Shown here piece after piece: positions 23,490-30,972 of a DNA stretch of 64,000 nt. The notes below the pieces were generated by a model. The model made no database searches. It worked only from the letters and a program-made list of their open reading frames with translations, and had not been told where the DNA came from. Numbering within the stretch: position 1 is the first letter of the stretch; each line of letters starts with the position of its first letter. Position numbers and translations under genes: made by a program. The DNA is from Pelomonas sp039929605 (GTDB lineage Bacteria > Pseudomonadota > Gammaproteobacteria > Burkholderiales > Burkholderiaceae_C), in assembly GCF_039929605.1 (NCBI RefSeq), contig NZ_JBDSQX010000182.1:19419-83418 (forward strand), read 5' to 3'.

Positions 23490-23840
23490 ATGAACACCAT
23501 CGAACGCTTCGACGTCGGCGCCCGCATGTCCGAAATGGCCGTGTACAACGGCGTGGCCTACCTGGCCGGCCAGGTGCCCGAAGACACCACGGTCGGCATC
23601 GAGGGCCAGACGGCCCAGGTGCTCGCTGCCATCGACAAGCTGCTGGAGCGCGCCGGCACCAGCAAGGCCCACATCCTGCGCGCCGAGATCTTCCTGGCCG
23701 ACCGCGCCGACTTCGCCGGCATGAACACCGCGTGGGAAGCCTGGGTCTCCGCCGGCCACACCCCGCCGCGCGCCACCGTCATCGCCGGCCTGGCGCGGCC
23801 GGAGTGGAAGGTCGAGATCCTGGTCACCGCGGCAGTCTGA
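23490..23840 (+). CDS. RidA family reactive-intermediate deaminase
   Basis: A 116-residue trimeric YjgF/YER057c/UK114 family protein. It has YLAGQVPED, the central AQVLAAIDKLLERAG helix, and ends with PPRATVIAGLARPEWKVEI. The conserved arginine of the family that binds substrate carboxylates is present in PPRATV. RidA proteins hydrolyse reactive enamine/imine intermediates made by PLP enzymes. This one belongs to an RidA-like subgroup rather than being clearly RidA itself. It sits directly after plsY, with three 55-bp repeats beginning right after its stop codon. Confidence 0.88.
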   Translation: MNTIERFDVGARMSEMAVYNGVAYLAGQVPEDTTVGIEGQTAQVLAAIDKLLERAGTSKAHILRAEIFLADRADFAGMNTAWEAWVSAGHTPPRATVIAGLARPEWKVEILVTAAV

Positions 23841-26019
23841 TGACTTTGCGGGACAGACCGATCGAGCTGAGCGAGTAGCTCTGTCCCCAGCTGAATGACC
23901 TTGCGGGACAGACCGATTGAGCGAAGCGAGTAGCTCTGTCCCCAGCTGAATGACCTTGCGGGACAGACCGATCGAGCGAAGCGAGTAGCTCTGTCCCCAA
24001 CTGACTAGGTGTGTCTGGCTGCACGTTGCCGCCAGAAGTCCACGTCGATGAGCTGCTCCGCGCCGGTGCGCGCATGATCAGCCAGAACTGAGCCCCATCG
24101 GCGCTGATGCGCGCTACCTCGCCCTCGTGCCGCCCCGCGCTGACGCGCTGACCGAGCGCATTGGCCGGGAAGCCCGGCTGCCGGGCGAGCTCCAGCAGCG
24201 GCGTCACCGCCCGCGTGTCGCCCGCCAGCCGCAGCCGCTGCATCAGCGGCGCCAGCAGCGGGCTGGCCGCGTCGGCCGGCGACACGAACAACACCAGCTT
24301 GGCCTGAGCCCGGCTCAACGCGACGTTGAGCAGGCGCTGCGCCTCGTCGCCGTGCAGGAAGGGCTGGGCGCCGTCCGCCGGGTCGAACAGCACGACGGGC
24401 GCCTCGCTGCCCTGGGCGCGGTGCACGGTGCTGACGCGCAACTGCTCCGGCAGCCCACGCGCCCGCAGCCGCTGGCGGATCAGCGCGCGCTGGGCTCGAA
24501 ACGGCGTCAGCACGATCAGCTCCTCGGGCTGCCATTGGCCACTGCCCAGCGCCTGTTCCAGTAGCGCAGCAATCGCCTCGGCCGACTCGCGCCGCACCGG
24601 CCCGCGCTCGGCAGCCACCCAGCCGCCGTCCGCATTCACGCGGTGCACATGCACATGAACGTCGGCGGCTATGTCGCCGAGCGCGCGCTGCCGGGTGGCC
24701 AGCCAGCCCGGCGAGGCCTGCGTGTCGGCCGCCACGCGCAGCGCGCCGTCGTAGAACAGCTGGCTGACCAGCTCGCCGATGGGCGGCGCCATGCGCGACT
24801 GCTCGTCCAGCAGCGCCACGGCCGCTCCGCCGGGCGGCATCTCCGCGAACGCCGAGCGGCCCAGCCAGCGCCGCGCCAGGCGGTCCTCGCTGCGCAGCAC
24901 CGGCGACAGCTGCTGCGGGTCGCCCGCGAACAGCCGCGCGCGGCCCAGCGGCACCAGCACCAGCGCGTGGGCCAGGCTCACCTGGCTGGCCTCGTCGAAC
25001 ACCAGCAGGTCGAAGGGCGGCGCGCCGTCGGGCTGCAGCTCGCGCAATGTCTTCAGCGTGAAGGCCGCGCGCGTGGTCGTCATGGCGGCCAGGCGGCAGC
25101 GTTGCAACACCTTCAGCGATGACGCGCGCAGCTCGTCGCGCAGGCCGGCCACGCGGTCGGCCCAGGTCTTCAAGGCGTGCGCGTCGCGGGCCGAAGGCCG
25201 GGCGCTCTCGGCACGCGCCAGGCGGGCGATGAGCTCGCGGTCCTGCGTCGGGATCAGGTGCTCGCGGCCCTCGTAGGCCGCCGCGTCGAAGCGTGTGCCC
25301 AGGCGCTGCACCTCGCTGCGCAGATGCTCTCGCCGGCCCTTCTGCAAGGCCTTGTCGACTGCCAGCGTGGCCTGGTCCACCGCCTGGTTGGTGGTGGACA
25401 GCAGCAGCACGCGGGCGTTGGGGTGGCGGTCCAGGTACTCGGCCAGCAGCACGCCCAACGTCGTCGTCTTGCCCGTGCCGGGTGGCCCCCACAGGAAGCC
25501 ACTGCTGTGGCCCGTTAGCGCCAGTGCCGCGTGCTGGGCCGGGCGCAGCCAGCGGAAGGGCTCACCCGTCAGCGCCACGTCTTCGTTCAGCCGCTGCGGG
25601 TTGGCCAGGTCGGGCAGGCAAGCCAGCGCCTGCTCGGCCCAGGGCGTGTCCCACCAGGCATCGGCCACGGCGTTCAGGAAGCGGGTGGGGTAGAGGCGAA
25701 TCAGATGCCCGGCCGGCGGCGGCGGGCCACTGGCGTTCTGCAGCACGAGCTGGTCGTCTTCGGCCAGCACGGCCAGCACGCTGGCACCGCCCTTGCGCGG
25801 CGCACCCCACCAGGCCGAGGCGCCGTCCAGGCTGTCGTCCAGCAGCGCCTGCGCCGAGGCTGTGCCGGGCCGCTGGCCCTCGGCGAACACATAGCCCGGC
25901 TCCAGCGTCACCCGCCACAGCACGCCATCGCGCTCGGCGTGCAGCACCTTGAAGTCGTAGTACTCGGGTGTGGCCGACAGCTCGGCATTCAGGGCCGAAC
26001 GGAGGTCGGCAAGGCTCAT
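23824..26019 (-). CDS. Superfamily 1 AAA helicase (frameshifted C-terminus)
   Basis: A 731-residue open frame of the DNA2/NAM7-like superfamily 1 helicases. The Walker A motif is GPPGTGKTTTLGVLL, Walker B is LLVFDEASQVSL, and motif III is GDPQQLSPV. The C-terminal helicase motifs are TPFRAQRALIRQRL, STVHRAQGSEAPVVLFD and LNVALSRAQAKLVLF. The last ~60 residues are encoded by the 55-bp repeat array. In the next frame, a natural-looking ending (TGAEQLIDVDFWRQRAARHT, stop at 24005) starts near 24070, so a single-base indel near there probably shifted the frame. The DNA/RNA target is unknown, and the core motifs are intact. Confidence 0.85.
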   Translation of the reverse strand: MSLADLRSALNAELSATPEYYDFKVLHAERDGVLWRVTLEPGYVFAEGQRPGTASAQALLDDSLDGASAWWGAPRKGGASVLAVLAEDDQLVLQNASGPPPPAGHLIRLYPTRFLNAVADAWWDTPWAEQALACLPDLANPQRLNEDVALTGEPFRWLRPAQHAALALTGHSSGFLWGPPGTGKTTTLGVLLAEYLDRHPNARVLLLSTTNQAVDQATLAVDKALQKGRREHLRSEVQRLGTRFDAAAYEGREHLIPTQDRELIARLARAESARPSARDAHALKTWADRVAGLRDELRASSLKVLQRCRLAAMTTTRAAFTLKTLRELQPDGAPPFDLLVFDEASQVSLAHALVLVPLGRARLFAGDPQQLSPVLRSEDRLARRWLGRSAFAEMPPGGAAVALLDEQSRMAPPIGELVSQLFYDGALRVAADTQASPGWLATRQRALGDIAADVHVHVHRVNADGGWVAAERGPVRRESAEAIAALLEQALGSGQWQPEELIVLTPFRAQRALIRQRLRARGLPEQLRVSTVHRAQGSEAPVVLFDPADGAQPFLHGDEAQRLLNVALSRAQAKLVLFVSPADAASPLLAPLMQRLRLAGDTRAVTPLLELARQPGFPANALGQRVSAGRHEGEVARISADGAQFWLIMRAPARSSSSTWTSGGNVQPDTPSQLGTELLASLDRSVPQGHSAGDRATRFAQSVCPARSFSWGQSYSLSSIGLSRKVIRLPR
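23841..24005. repeat. Three tandem 55-bp palindromic repeats
   Basis: Three head-to-tail units (23841-23895, 23896-23950, 23951-24005) differ at only a few positions. Each carries the 8-bp perfect inverted repeat GGGACAGA...TCTGTCCC around a 21-nt loop. The array exactly fills the space between the ridA stop and the stop expected for the unshifted helicase gene. The hairpins could act as bidirectional transcription barriers between the convergent genes, although no T-run follows them. Confidence 0.92.
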
Positions 26020-26087
26020 GGATCAGAATGGCGACGGTGCGGGAGGGCGCGACTGTATCGGTCCCGCCCCGGCACTTTCCAGTGGTG

Positions 26088-27293
26088 TCAGTGCGATGGC
26101 TTGAAGTCGGCCGGCAGCAGCGTGACAACGCGCGAGACGTTCAGCAGCGGGCCGCCGTCGGGGCCGATGCTCAGGCCCTGCGTGTCGCCGGAGGCGATGT
26201 GCGAGATGTGGTTGCCGAGCTTCTCTCCGCGATAGCTGGAATCCGTGACGACCTTCAGCAGGCCGTCTGCGTCCTGCGTGACGGTCATGTCCATGCGCCA
26301 GACTTCGTCGGGGTTCGCGCCCCATTCGATGCGTGCTGGCGCGCCCAGCGTCACGATCAGGCGGGGCTGCGCCTTGGCATCGCCGGAAGCGATCACCATG
26401 CGGATGTCAACCTTGCGTGTCGTGTCGATCGTGTCGGGTGCCACGCCTTGCGCGGCATAGGCCAGGCCCACGACGGCGAGCAGCGCGAGGCCCAGGGCTG
26501 TGTTGCGGCGGCGTTGCAACGGAGCAGGGCGGTTCAACATTGCGATCCTTTCAATCAGTGGGTGGGTGCTGCCCCAGCGGCTGGCCAGCGGTGCGCCGTG
26601 GGGCGTGAGGTCGTGGGCGGCGAGCAGCGCCCGCGTGTAGTCGGCCAGCGCCTGGGGGCGTGAGGCCAGCACGGCGGCATCGCAAGCCAGTTCCTGGTCG
26701 GCCTGCATGCGCCGCGCCGCCAGCCAGGCGAGCGGGTTCCACCAGTGCAGCGCGGTCAGCAGGCAGGTGAGAAGGTTCCAGGCGTTGTCGTGGCGAGTGC
26801 GATGCACGTCTTCGTGAGCAAGGATGAGGCGGCGCTCTTCGGGCGTGAAGCGGGTCTCGAAGTCGGCCGGCAGCGCCACGAGCGGGCGCAGCAGGCCGAC
26901 GAGGGCTGGGCTCGCGCCGGCCGGCAGACGGGTGCCGTGCCTGGACAGCCGCCATTGCCGCGCCGCCTGCAGCGTGAGCACGAGTGCCGTGCCCGCCAGC
27001 CACGCGGCGAGCAACAACTGAGGCCAGAGGGCTCCGGTCTGCGGTGGGATCAGCAGGGGCGCAGTGGCCGTGCGGGCCATCTCCGCAACCGTCACAAGCA
27101 CGGGCAGCGGCTTGGCCGACAAACTGGGCAGCAGCGGTGTCGCGAGCAGCGCCGGCAGCAGCAGCCAGGCGGCGTAGGTTGCTCGCGCGCCAAGGCGCTT
27201 CAGCAACAGCGGACGCAGGGGCAGCAGGAGCAGCGTGCCCAGGCTCAGCAGCAGAGCCTGGCGCTGCAGGGCGGCGAGCAATGTGTCGATCAT
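26088..27293 (-). CDS. M56 family metallopeptidase (BlaR1-like), paralog 2
   Basis: A 401-residue membrane protein. Four hydrophobic segments surround the zinc motif HEDVH (H160, E161, H164), with NPLAWLAARRMQADQELACD following, as in BlaR1/MecR1 antirepressors. The region from about 195 to 258 is nearly identical to the neighbouring paralog 27301-28557. The C-terminal ~130 residues form a separate periplasmic-like domain that is not a penicillin-binding domain. Such proteases cleave their partner BlaI repressor upon sensing a signal; the signal is unknown. It is separated by 7 bp from the upstream M56 gene in the same operon. Confidence 0.88.
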   Translation of the reverse strand: MIDTLLAALQRQALLLSLGTLLLLPLRPLLLKRLGARATYAAWLLLPALLATPLLPSLSAKPLPVLVTVAEMARTATAPLLIPPQTGALWPQLLLAAWLAGTALVLTLQAARQWRLSRHGTRLPAGASPALVGLLRPLVALPADFETRFTPEERRLILAHEDVHRTRHDNAWNLLTCLLTALHWWNPLAWLAARRMQADQELACDAAVLASRPQALADYTRALLAAHDLTPHGAPLASRWGSTHPLIERIAMLNRPAPLQRRRNTALGLALLAVVGLAYAAQGVAPDTIDTTRKVDIRMVIASGDAKAQPRLIVTLGAPARIEWGANPDEVWRMDMTVTQDADGLLKVVTDSSYRGEKLGNHISHIASGDTQGLSIGPDGGPLLNVSRVVTLLPADFKPSH

Positions 27294-27300
27294 GGTGAAC

Positions 27301-28557
27301 TCAGAAGGTGTTCTTCGGCGGCTCGTAGTCCGCCGGCAACTCGGTGGGCGTCAGCTCCAGCACCAGCTTCTCGCCGGAGTCCGGGCGGGCGATCTCGATG
27401 CGGGCCTTGGTGCCCCAGGCGGACATCACGCTGGGATGTCCCAGTTCCACGCCCGGGTCGCCGAGGCTGATCTTGGTCTTGATCAGCACCGCGTTGGCCG
27501 TCTTCTGCTTCTGGGGCAGCAGTTCAATCCACAGCGCTTCGGTCGTCCAGCCGGGCGTGTCTGAAGCAATGGGGTCAAAGCGCAGTTTCAACGTTTTGCC
27601 GTCCTGGCCGATCAGGCGGGCCTGGATGCTGGTCTTGGTGCTGCCTTCGGTGCTGCCCTGGCTGCGTTCCACGAACACCTGCATGTCGACGTAGCCCTTG
27701 CCAGCGGTTGGCAGGGTCTCTACGGCGTAGGTCAGTGTCGACACGGCAGTCACTGCCGTGGCCAACAGCAGGGCGCGGCGGCGGGTCAGGGGCAGGGGGC
27801 GGTTGAGCATTGCAATCCTTTCAACAAGCGGATGAGTGGTGCCCCAGCGGCTGGCCAGCGGCGCGCCGTGGGGCGTGAGGTCGTGGGCGGCGAGCAGGGC
27901 GCGCCTGTAGTCGGCCAGAGCCTGGGGGCGTGAGGCCAGTACGGCGGCATCGCAACCCAGTTCCTGGTCCGCCTGCAGCCGCCGAGCGGCCCACCAGGCC
28001 AGCGGGTTCCACCAGTGCAGCGCCGTCAGCGCGCAGGCGAGCAGGTTCCAGAGGTTGTCCAGACGCTCGCGGTGCACCTGCTCGTGGGCCAGGATCAGCT
28101 CGCGTTCGGCGGGCGAGAAGCGTTGCTCGAAATCGATGGGCAGCGCCACGCGCGGGCGCAGCAGGCCGACGAGGGCGGGGCTGCTGCCGGCGGGCAAGCG
28201 TGAACCCAGGCGCGCAAGGCGCCATTGCCGTTGCGCTTGAACTGCTGCGACGAGGATGGCCCCGCCAAGCCATAGCGCCAACCAGATCGCCGTCTGGTCG
28301 AGCGGCGGCGCTGGCAGCACCGGCATGGCTGCCGTCTCGGAAACGCCCGTAGCTTGCAGCACCACGCGCAGCGGCTCCTGCGCCGGCCGGGGCAGCAGCG
28401 GCGTCAGCAGCAGCGCCGGCACCAGCAGCCAGGCCGCGTAGACGCTGCCGGCACCCAGGCGCTTCAACAGCAGCGGCCGCAACGCGGCGATCAGCACGAT
28501 TGCCACGCTCAGCAGCAGGGCTTGCTGCAACAGCAACGCCAGCAGCCTTTCACTCAT
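27301..28557 (-). CDS. M56 family metallopeptidase (BlaR1-like), paralog 1
   Basis: A 418-residue membrane protein with the zinc motif HEQVH (H158, E159, H162) and the same NPLAWWAARRLQADQELGCD block as its neighbour. The C-terminal domain (about 275-418) is different from that of the 26088-27293 paralog and from that of classical BlaR1, which has a beta-lactam sensor. It should be coupled to the blaI-like gene, whose stop codon it overlaps by 8 bp. Tandem duplication of the protease part with divergent sensor parts suggests two input signals for one repressor; this is inference. Confidence 0.88.
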   Translation of the reverse strand: MSERLLALLLQQALLLSVAIVLIAALRPLLLKRLGAGSVYAAWLLVPALLLTPLLPRPAQEPLRVVLQATGVSETAAMPVLPAPPLDQTAIWLALWLGGAILVAAVQAQRQWRLARLGSRLPAGSSPALVGLLRPRVALPIDFEQRFSPAERELILAHEQVHRERLDNLWNLLACALTALHWWNPLAWWAARRLQADQELGCDAAVLASRPQALADYRRALLAAHDLTPHGAPLASRWGTTHPLVERIAMLNRPLPLTRRRALLLATAVTAVSTLTYAVETLPTAGKGYVDMQVFVERSQGSTEGSTKTSIQARLIGQDGKTLKLRFDPIASDTPGWTTEALWIELLPQKQKTANAVLIKTKISLGDPGVELGHPSVMSAWGTKARIEIARPDSGEKLVLELTPTELPADYEPPKNTF

Positions 28558-28933
28558 GCCCCTGCTCCTTCAGCAGCGCCTTCAGCGCCTCGACGTCCTC
28601 GGGCTTCAACTTGCGTTCCGACGCGAACTGCGCCACCAGCGGGGCCAGGCGGCCGCCGAAGAGCTTGTCGATCAGCGACATGCCGGCGTCGGCCATCCAC
28701 GCGTCCTTGGGCACGGCGGGGGCGTACAGAAAACGCCGGCCGTCGCGCTCGGCGGTCAGTGCGCCCTTGTGCAGCAGGCGGTTCAGCAGCGTCTTCACGG
28801 TGGCGAGCTGCCAGCCCTGGCGCGGGCCCAGCGTGGCGGCGATCTCGTCGGCGCCCTGGGGCGAGCGCGCCCACAGCTCCTGCATGACCTGGGCTTCGGC
28901 GTCGCTGATGGGCTGCGGGGTGGGTTTCTTCAT
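28550..28933 (-). CDS. BlaI/MecI/CopY family repressor
   Basis: A 127-residue winged-helix repressor: PQPISDAEAQVMQELWA (helix 1), the recognition helix region WQLATVKTLLNRLLHKGAL, then DGRRFLYAP and a C-terminal dimerisation helix FGGRLAPLVAQFASERKLK. BlaI repressors are inactivated by M56 proteases that cut between the two domains. The gene heads an operon with the two M56 genes. Two TTAC-N4-GTAA sites lie just upstream, so autoregulation is expected. Confidence 0.92.
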   Translation of the reverse strand: MKKPTPQPISDAEAQVMQELWARSPQGADEIAATLGPRQGWQLATVKTLLNRLLHKGALTAERDGRRFLYAPAVPKDAWMADAGMSLIDKLFGGRLAPLVAQFASERKLKPEDVEALKALLKEQGHE

Positions 28934-28976
28934 GATTACGCCTGTAAACGATGGCGAATGATTACGGCTGTAAACG
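28934..28976 (-). promoter_or_regulatory. Paired operator sites of the first BlaI-like repressor
   Basis: Two 17-bp repeats (28934-28950 and 28960-28976) differ at one base and each contains the dyad TTAC-N4-GTAA. Their centres are 26 bp apart. They lie directly before the blaI-like start codon, and the dyads resemble the TACA/TGTA half-sites of BlaI operators. Confidence 0.75.
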
Positions 28977-28994
28977 CATTCGTCAAGCCCCAGG

Positions 28995-29012
28995 CTGTCA
29001 CAGGGTCTTCAT
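28995..29012 (+). promoter_or_regulatory. Pho box upstream of ppk2
   Basis: CTGTCACAGGGTCTTCAT consists of two 7-bp halves (compare CTGTCAT) separated by 4 bp. It shares 14 of 18 positions with the box before ppk1 (38412-38429). A TAGGCT -10-like box begins 10 bp after it, the spacing usual for PhoB-dependent promoters. The site is 51 bp before the ppk2 start. Confidence 0.55.
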
Positions 29013-29063
29013 GGCACCCCGCTAGGCTGGCGGCATGGGCCGCTGTCGCGGCCGGGAGCTGCC

Positions 29064-29960
29064 GTGAGCCACATCGACGACGAACTGGTGAAGCGCATTC
29101 ACCGCGACCTGCAGGACGATTTCGACGAGGAGCTGGAGCTCGAACTGGAGGACCGCGAGCACGGCGTCATGCCGAGCGACGACGCTTCCGCTGAGCGCAA
29201 GCGCTACTTCCGCGAGCTGTTCCGGCTGCAGAGCGAGCTGGTGAAGCTGCAGGACTGGGTGCAGCACACGGGCCACAAGGTCGTCATCCTGTTCGAGGGT
29301 CGTGACGCGGCGGGCAAGGGCGGCGTCATCAAGCGCATCACGCAGCGGCTGAACCCGCGCGTGTGCCGCGTGGCCGCGCTGCCAGCCCCGAACGACCGCG
29401 AGCGCACGCAGTGGTACTTCCAGCGCTATGTGTCGCACCTGCCGGCGGCCGGCGAGATCGTGCTGTTCGATCGCAGTTGGTACAACCGCGCCGGCGTGGA
29501 GCGCGTGATGGGCTTCTGCACCGACGACCAGTACGAAGAGTTCTTCCGCTCCGCGCCGGAGTTCGAACGCATGCTGCAGCGCTCGGGCATCCAGCTCATC
29601 AAGTACTGGTTTTCGATCAGCGACGACGAACAGCGCATCCGCTTCCTGGGCCGTATCCACGACCCGCTCAAGCAGTGGAAGCTGAGCCCGATGGACCTGG
29701 AGTCGCGCCGCCGCTGGGAGGAGTACACCCGGGCCAAGGAGGTGATGCTGGAGCGTACCCACACGCCCGAGTCGCCGTGGTGGGTGGTGCCGGCCGACGA
29801 CAAGAAGCGCGCGCGGCTGAACTGCATCCACCACCTGCTGTCGCAGATGCCCTACCAGGAGGTGCCGCACGCCGACATCGAGCTGCCCGCACGCGAACGC
29901 CGCGAGGACTATCTGCGCAACCCGGTGCCGGACAGTCTCATCGTGCCCGAGGTGTATTGA
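29064..29960 (+). CDS. ppk2: Polyphosphate kinase 2 family protein
   Basis: A 298-residue PPK2 (P-loop) kinase. It has Walker A GRDAAGKGG (79-87), the lid/Walker B region LFDRSWYNRAGVERVMGF, and the C-terminal RARLNCIHHLLSQMPY. PPK2 enzymes use polyphosphate to phosphorylate nucleoside mono- or diphosphates (GDP/ADP). Class assignment (I, II or III) needs alignment. The start codon is GTG at 29064 (frame MSHIDDELVK). A Pho box lies upstream, suggesting control by phosphate starvation, along with ppk1 elsewhere in the window. Confidence 0.92.
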   Translation: MSHIDDELVKRIHRDLQDDFDEELELELEDREHGVMPSDDASAERKRYFRELFRLQSELVKLQDWVQHTGHKVVILFEGRDAAGKGGVIKRITQRLNPRVCRVAALPAPNDRERTQWYFQRYVSHLPAAGEIVLFDRSWYNRAGVERVMGFCTDDQYEEFFRSAPEFERMLQRSGIQLIKYWFSISDDEQRIRFLGRIHDPLKQWKLSPMDLESRRRWEEYTRAKEVMLERTHTPESPWWVVPADDKKRARLNCIHHLLSQMPYQEVPHADIELPARERREDYLRNPVPDSLIVPEVY

Positions 29961-30004
29961 GGCCTGCCGACACCGCAGTGGCGGGTCTGGCCTAGCATCC
30001 AGGC

Positions 30005-30349
30005 ATGAAGTGGCCCCCGCTTTCGCTCCTCGTCGTGGTTGGCTTGACGGCGCTGGCGTCGTGGGCCTGGCGCGGCCATGTCGCGGCGCAGGACGGCGAG
30101 TTGCTGGCCCAGCGCGCCAAGCCCGGCGACATCCGCATGATCTCGTCCGAGACCTGCGGCTGGTGTACCGCAGCGCGACGCTGGATGACGCAGCAGCACG
30201 TGCCCTTCAGCGAGTGCTTCATCGAACGTGATGCGCAATGCCTCGCTGACTACCAGGCGCTGGGCGCCGCAGGCACGCCAACGCTGATCGTGCGCGGCCA
30301 GCGCGTCATCGGCTTCGACCGCGCGCGGCTGCTTCAGATCCTGCAATAG
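30005..30349 (+). CDS. Membrane-anchored glutaredoxin/thioredoxin-fold protein
   Basis: A 114-residue protein with an N-terminal membrane anchor or signal (residues 5-22) and a thioredoxin-fold domain with the redox motif CGWC (51-54, in SSETCGWCTAAR). The cis-proline is in AAGTPTLIVRG. It is likely periplasm-facing and reduces or forms disulfides; a partner is unknown. The start ATG at 30005 is 45 bp after ppk2. Confidence 0.83.
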   Translation: MKWPPLSLLVVVGLTALASWAWRGHVAAQDGELLAQRAKPGDIRMISSETCGWCTAARRWMTQQHVPFSECFIERDAQCLADYQALGAAGTPTLIVRGQRVIGFDRARLLQILQ

Positions 30350-30354
30350 CCGAA

Positions 30355-30393
30355 CCGAGTCGGCAACGCTGCTCAGCAGCGCTGGCGACTCGG
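30355..30393 (+). terminator. Stem-loop after the glutaredoxin-like gene
   Basis: The 8-bp perfect arms CCGAGTCG and CGACTCGG enclose a second palindrome, CGCTGCTCAGCAGCG. It lies 6 bp after the stop codon. There is no T-run, so intrinsic termination is uncertain; it may also protect the 3' end. Confidence 0.5.
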
Positions 30394-30441
30394 CTCGGCG
30401 GTGGTGGGAAAGGGCGTCAAGTGCATGGGAGGGCGCCGGGT

Positions 30442-30726
30442 TCAGATGCGCTTGGTGCCGGTCTTGGCGGCAGCCAGCGTGGCGTTGCGCAGCAGGGTGG
30501 CGTCGCTGTAGCCGGTGATGACGACGCGCGGCAGTTGAGCCACTTCACGGACCGCGTAGCCGGTCACCACGACGCGGGGCAGCTGAGCCACGACTCGCGT
30601 TTCAGCGTGGACGGCCTTGCCGGTGATGACGACGCGCTCCAGCTTGGCAGTGACTTGCGGCGCAGCGTGGGCGGCGACGGCAGAGACAGCGAGGACGACG
30701 GCGGTGAAGACAGTTTGCAGGCTCAT
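30442..30726 (-). CDS. Small secreted protein with VVxTG repeats
   Basis: A 94-residue protein with a signal peptide (residues 1-21, ending AVAAHA-A). The mature part holds three repeats of the form L-x-RVV(I/V)TG: LERVVITGKA, LPRVVVTGYA and LPRVVITGY, spaced about 18-20 residues. No cysteine or catalytic motif is seen. RVVVTG resembles the start of the TonB-dependent receptor plug region but there is no plug domain. Function unknown; the repeats predict a short beta-strand array or peptide-binding surface. It is separated from neighbouring genes by about 90 and 245 bp. Confidence 0.65.
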   Translation of the reverse strand: MSLQTVFTAVVLAVSAVAAHAAPQVTAKLERVVITGKAVHAETRVVAQLPRVVVTGYAVREVAQLPRVVITGYSDATLLRNATLAAAKTGTKRI

Positions 30727-30972
30727 GATGGACTCCGTGGGGTGGGTGTCGAACCGCGTGATTGCTTGTTCGATGGAGTCAGTTTCGTCACTGGAGCCGT
30801 GCGCTTCCAGGCAGCTGCGATCAATCGCGGGCCGCGCTGGATGAACTGCAAAACGGTTGGATGAGCTGCGGCCAGATACGCAGGGCGACCGTCGATTGAC
30901 GAGCAGGCCAACCCATCATCCAATTCCCGAGCGGCCGGGACGCCGCGTGTCTATGAGCACAGGGAGGACGAG

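Noticed and set aside
23841..24005. Possible CRISPR array in the 55-bp repeats
   Set aside because: The units are contiguous without variable spacers and there are no cas genes.
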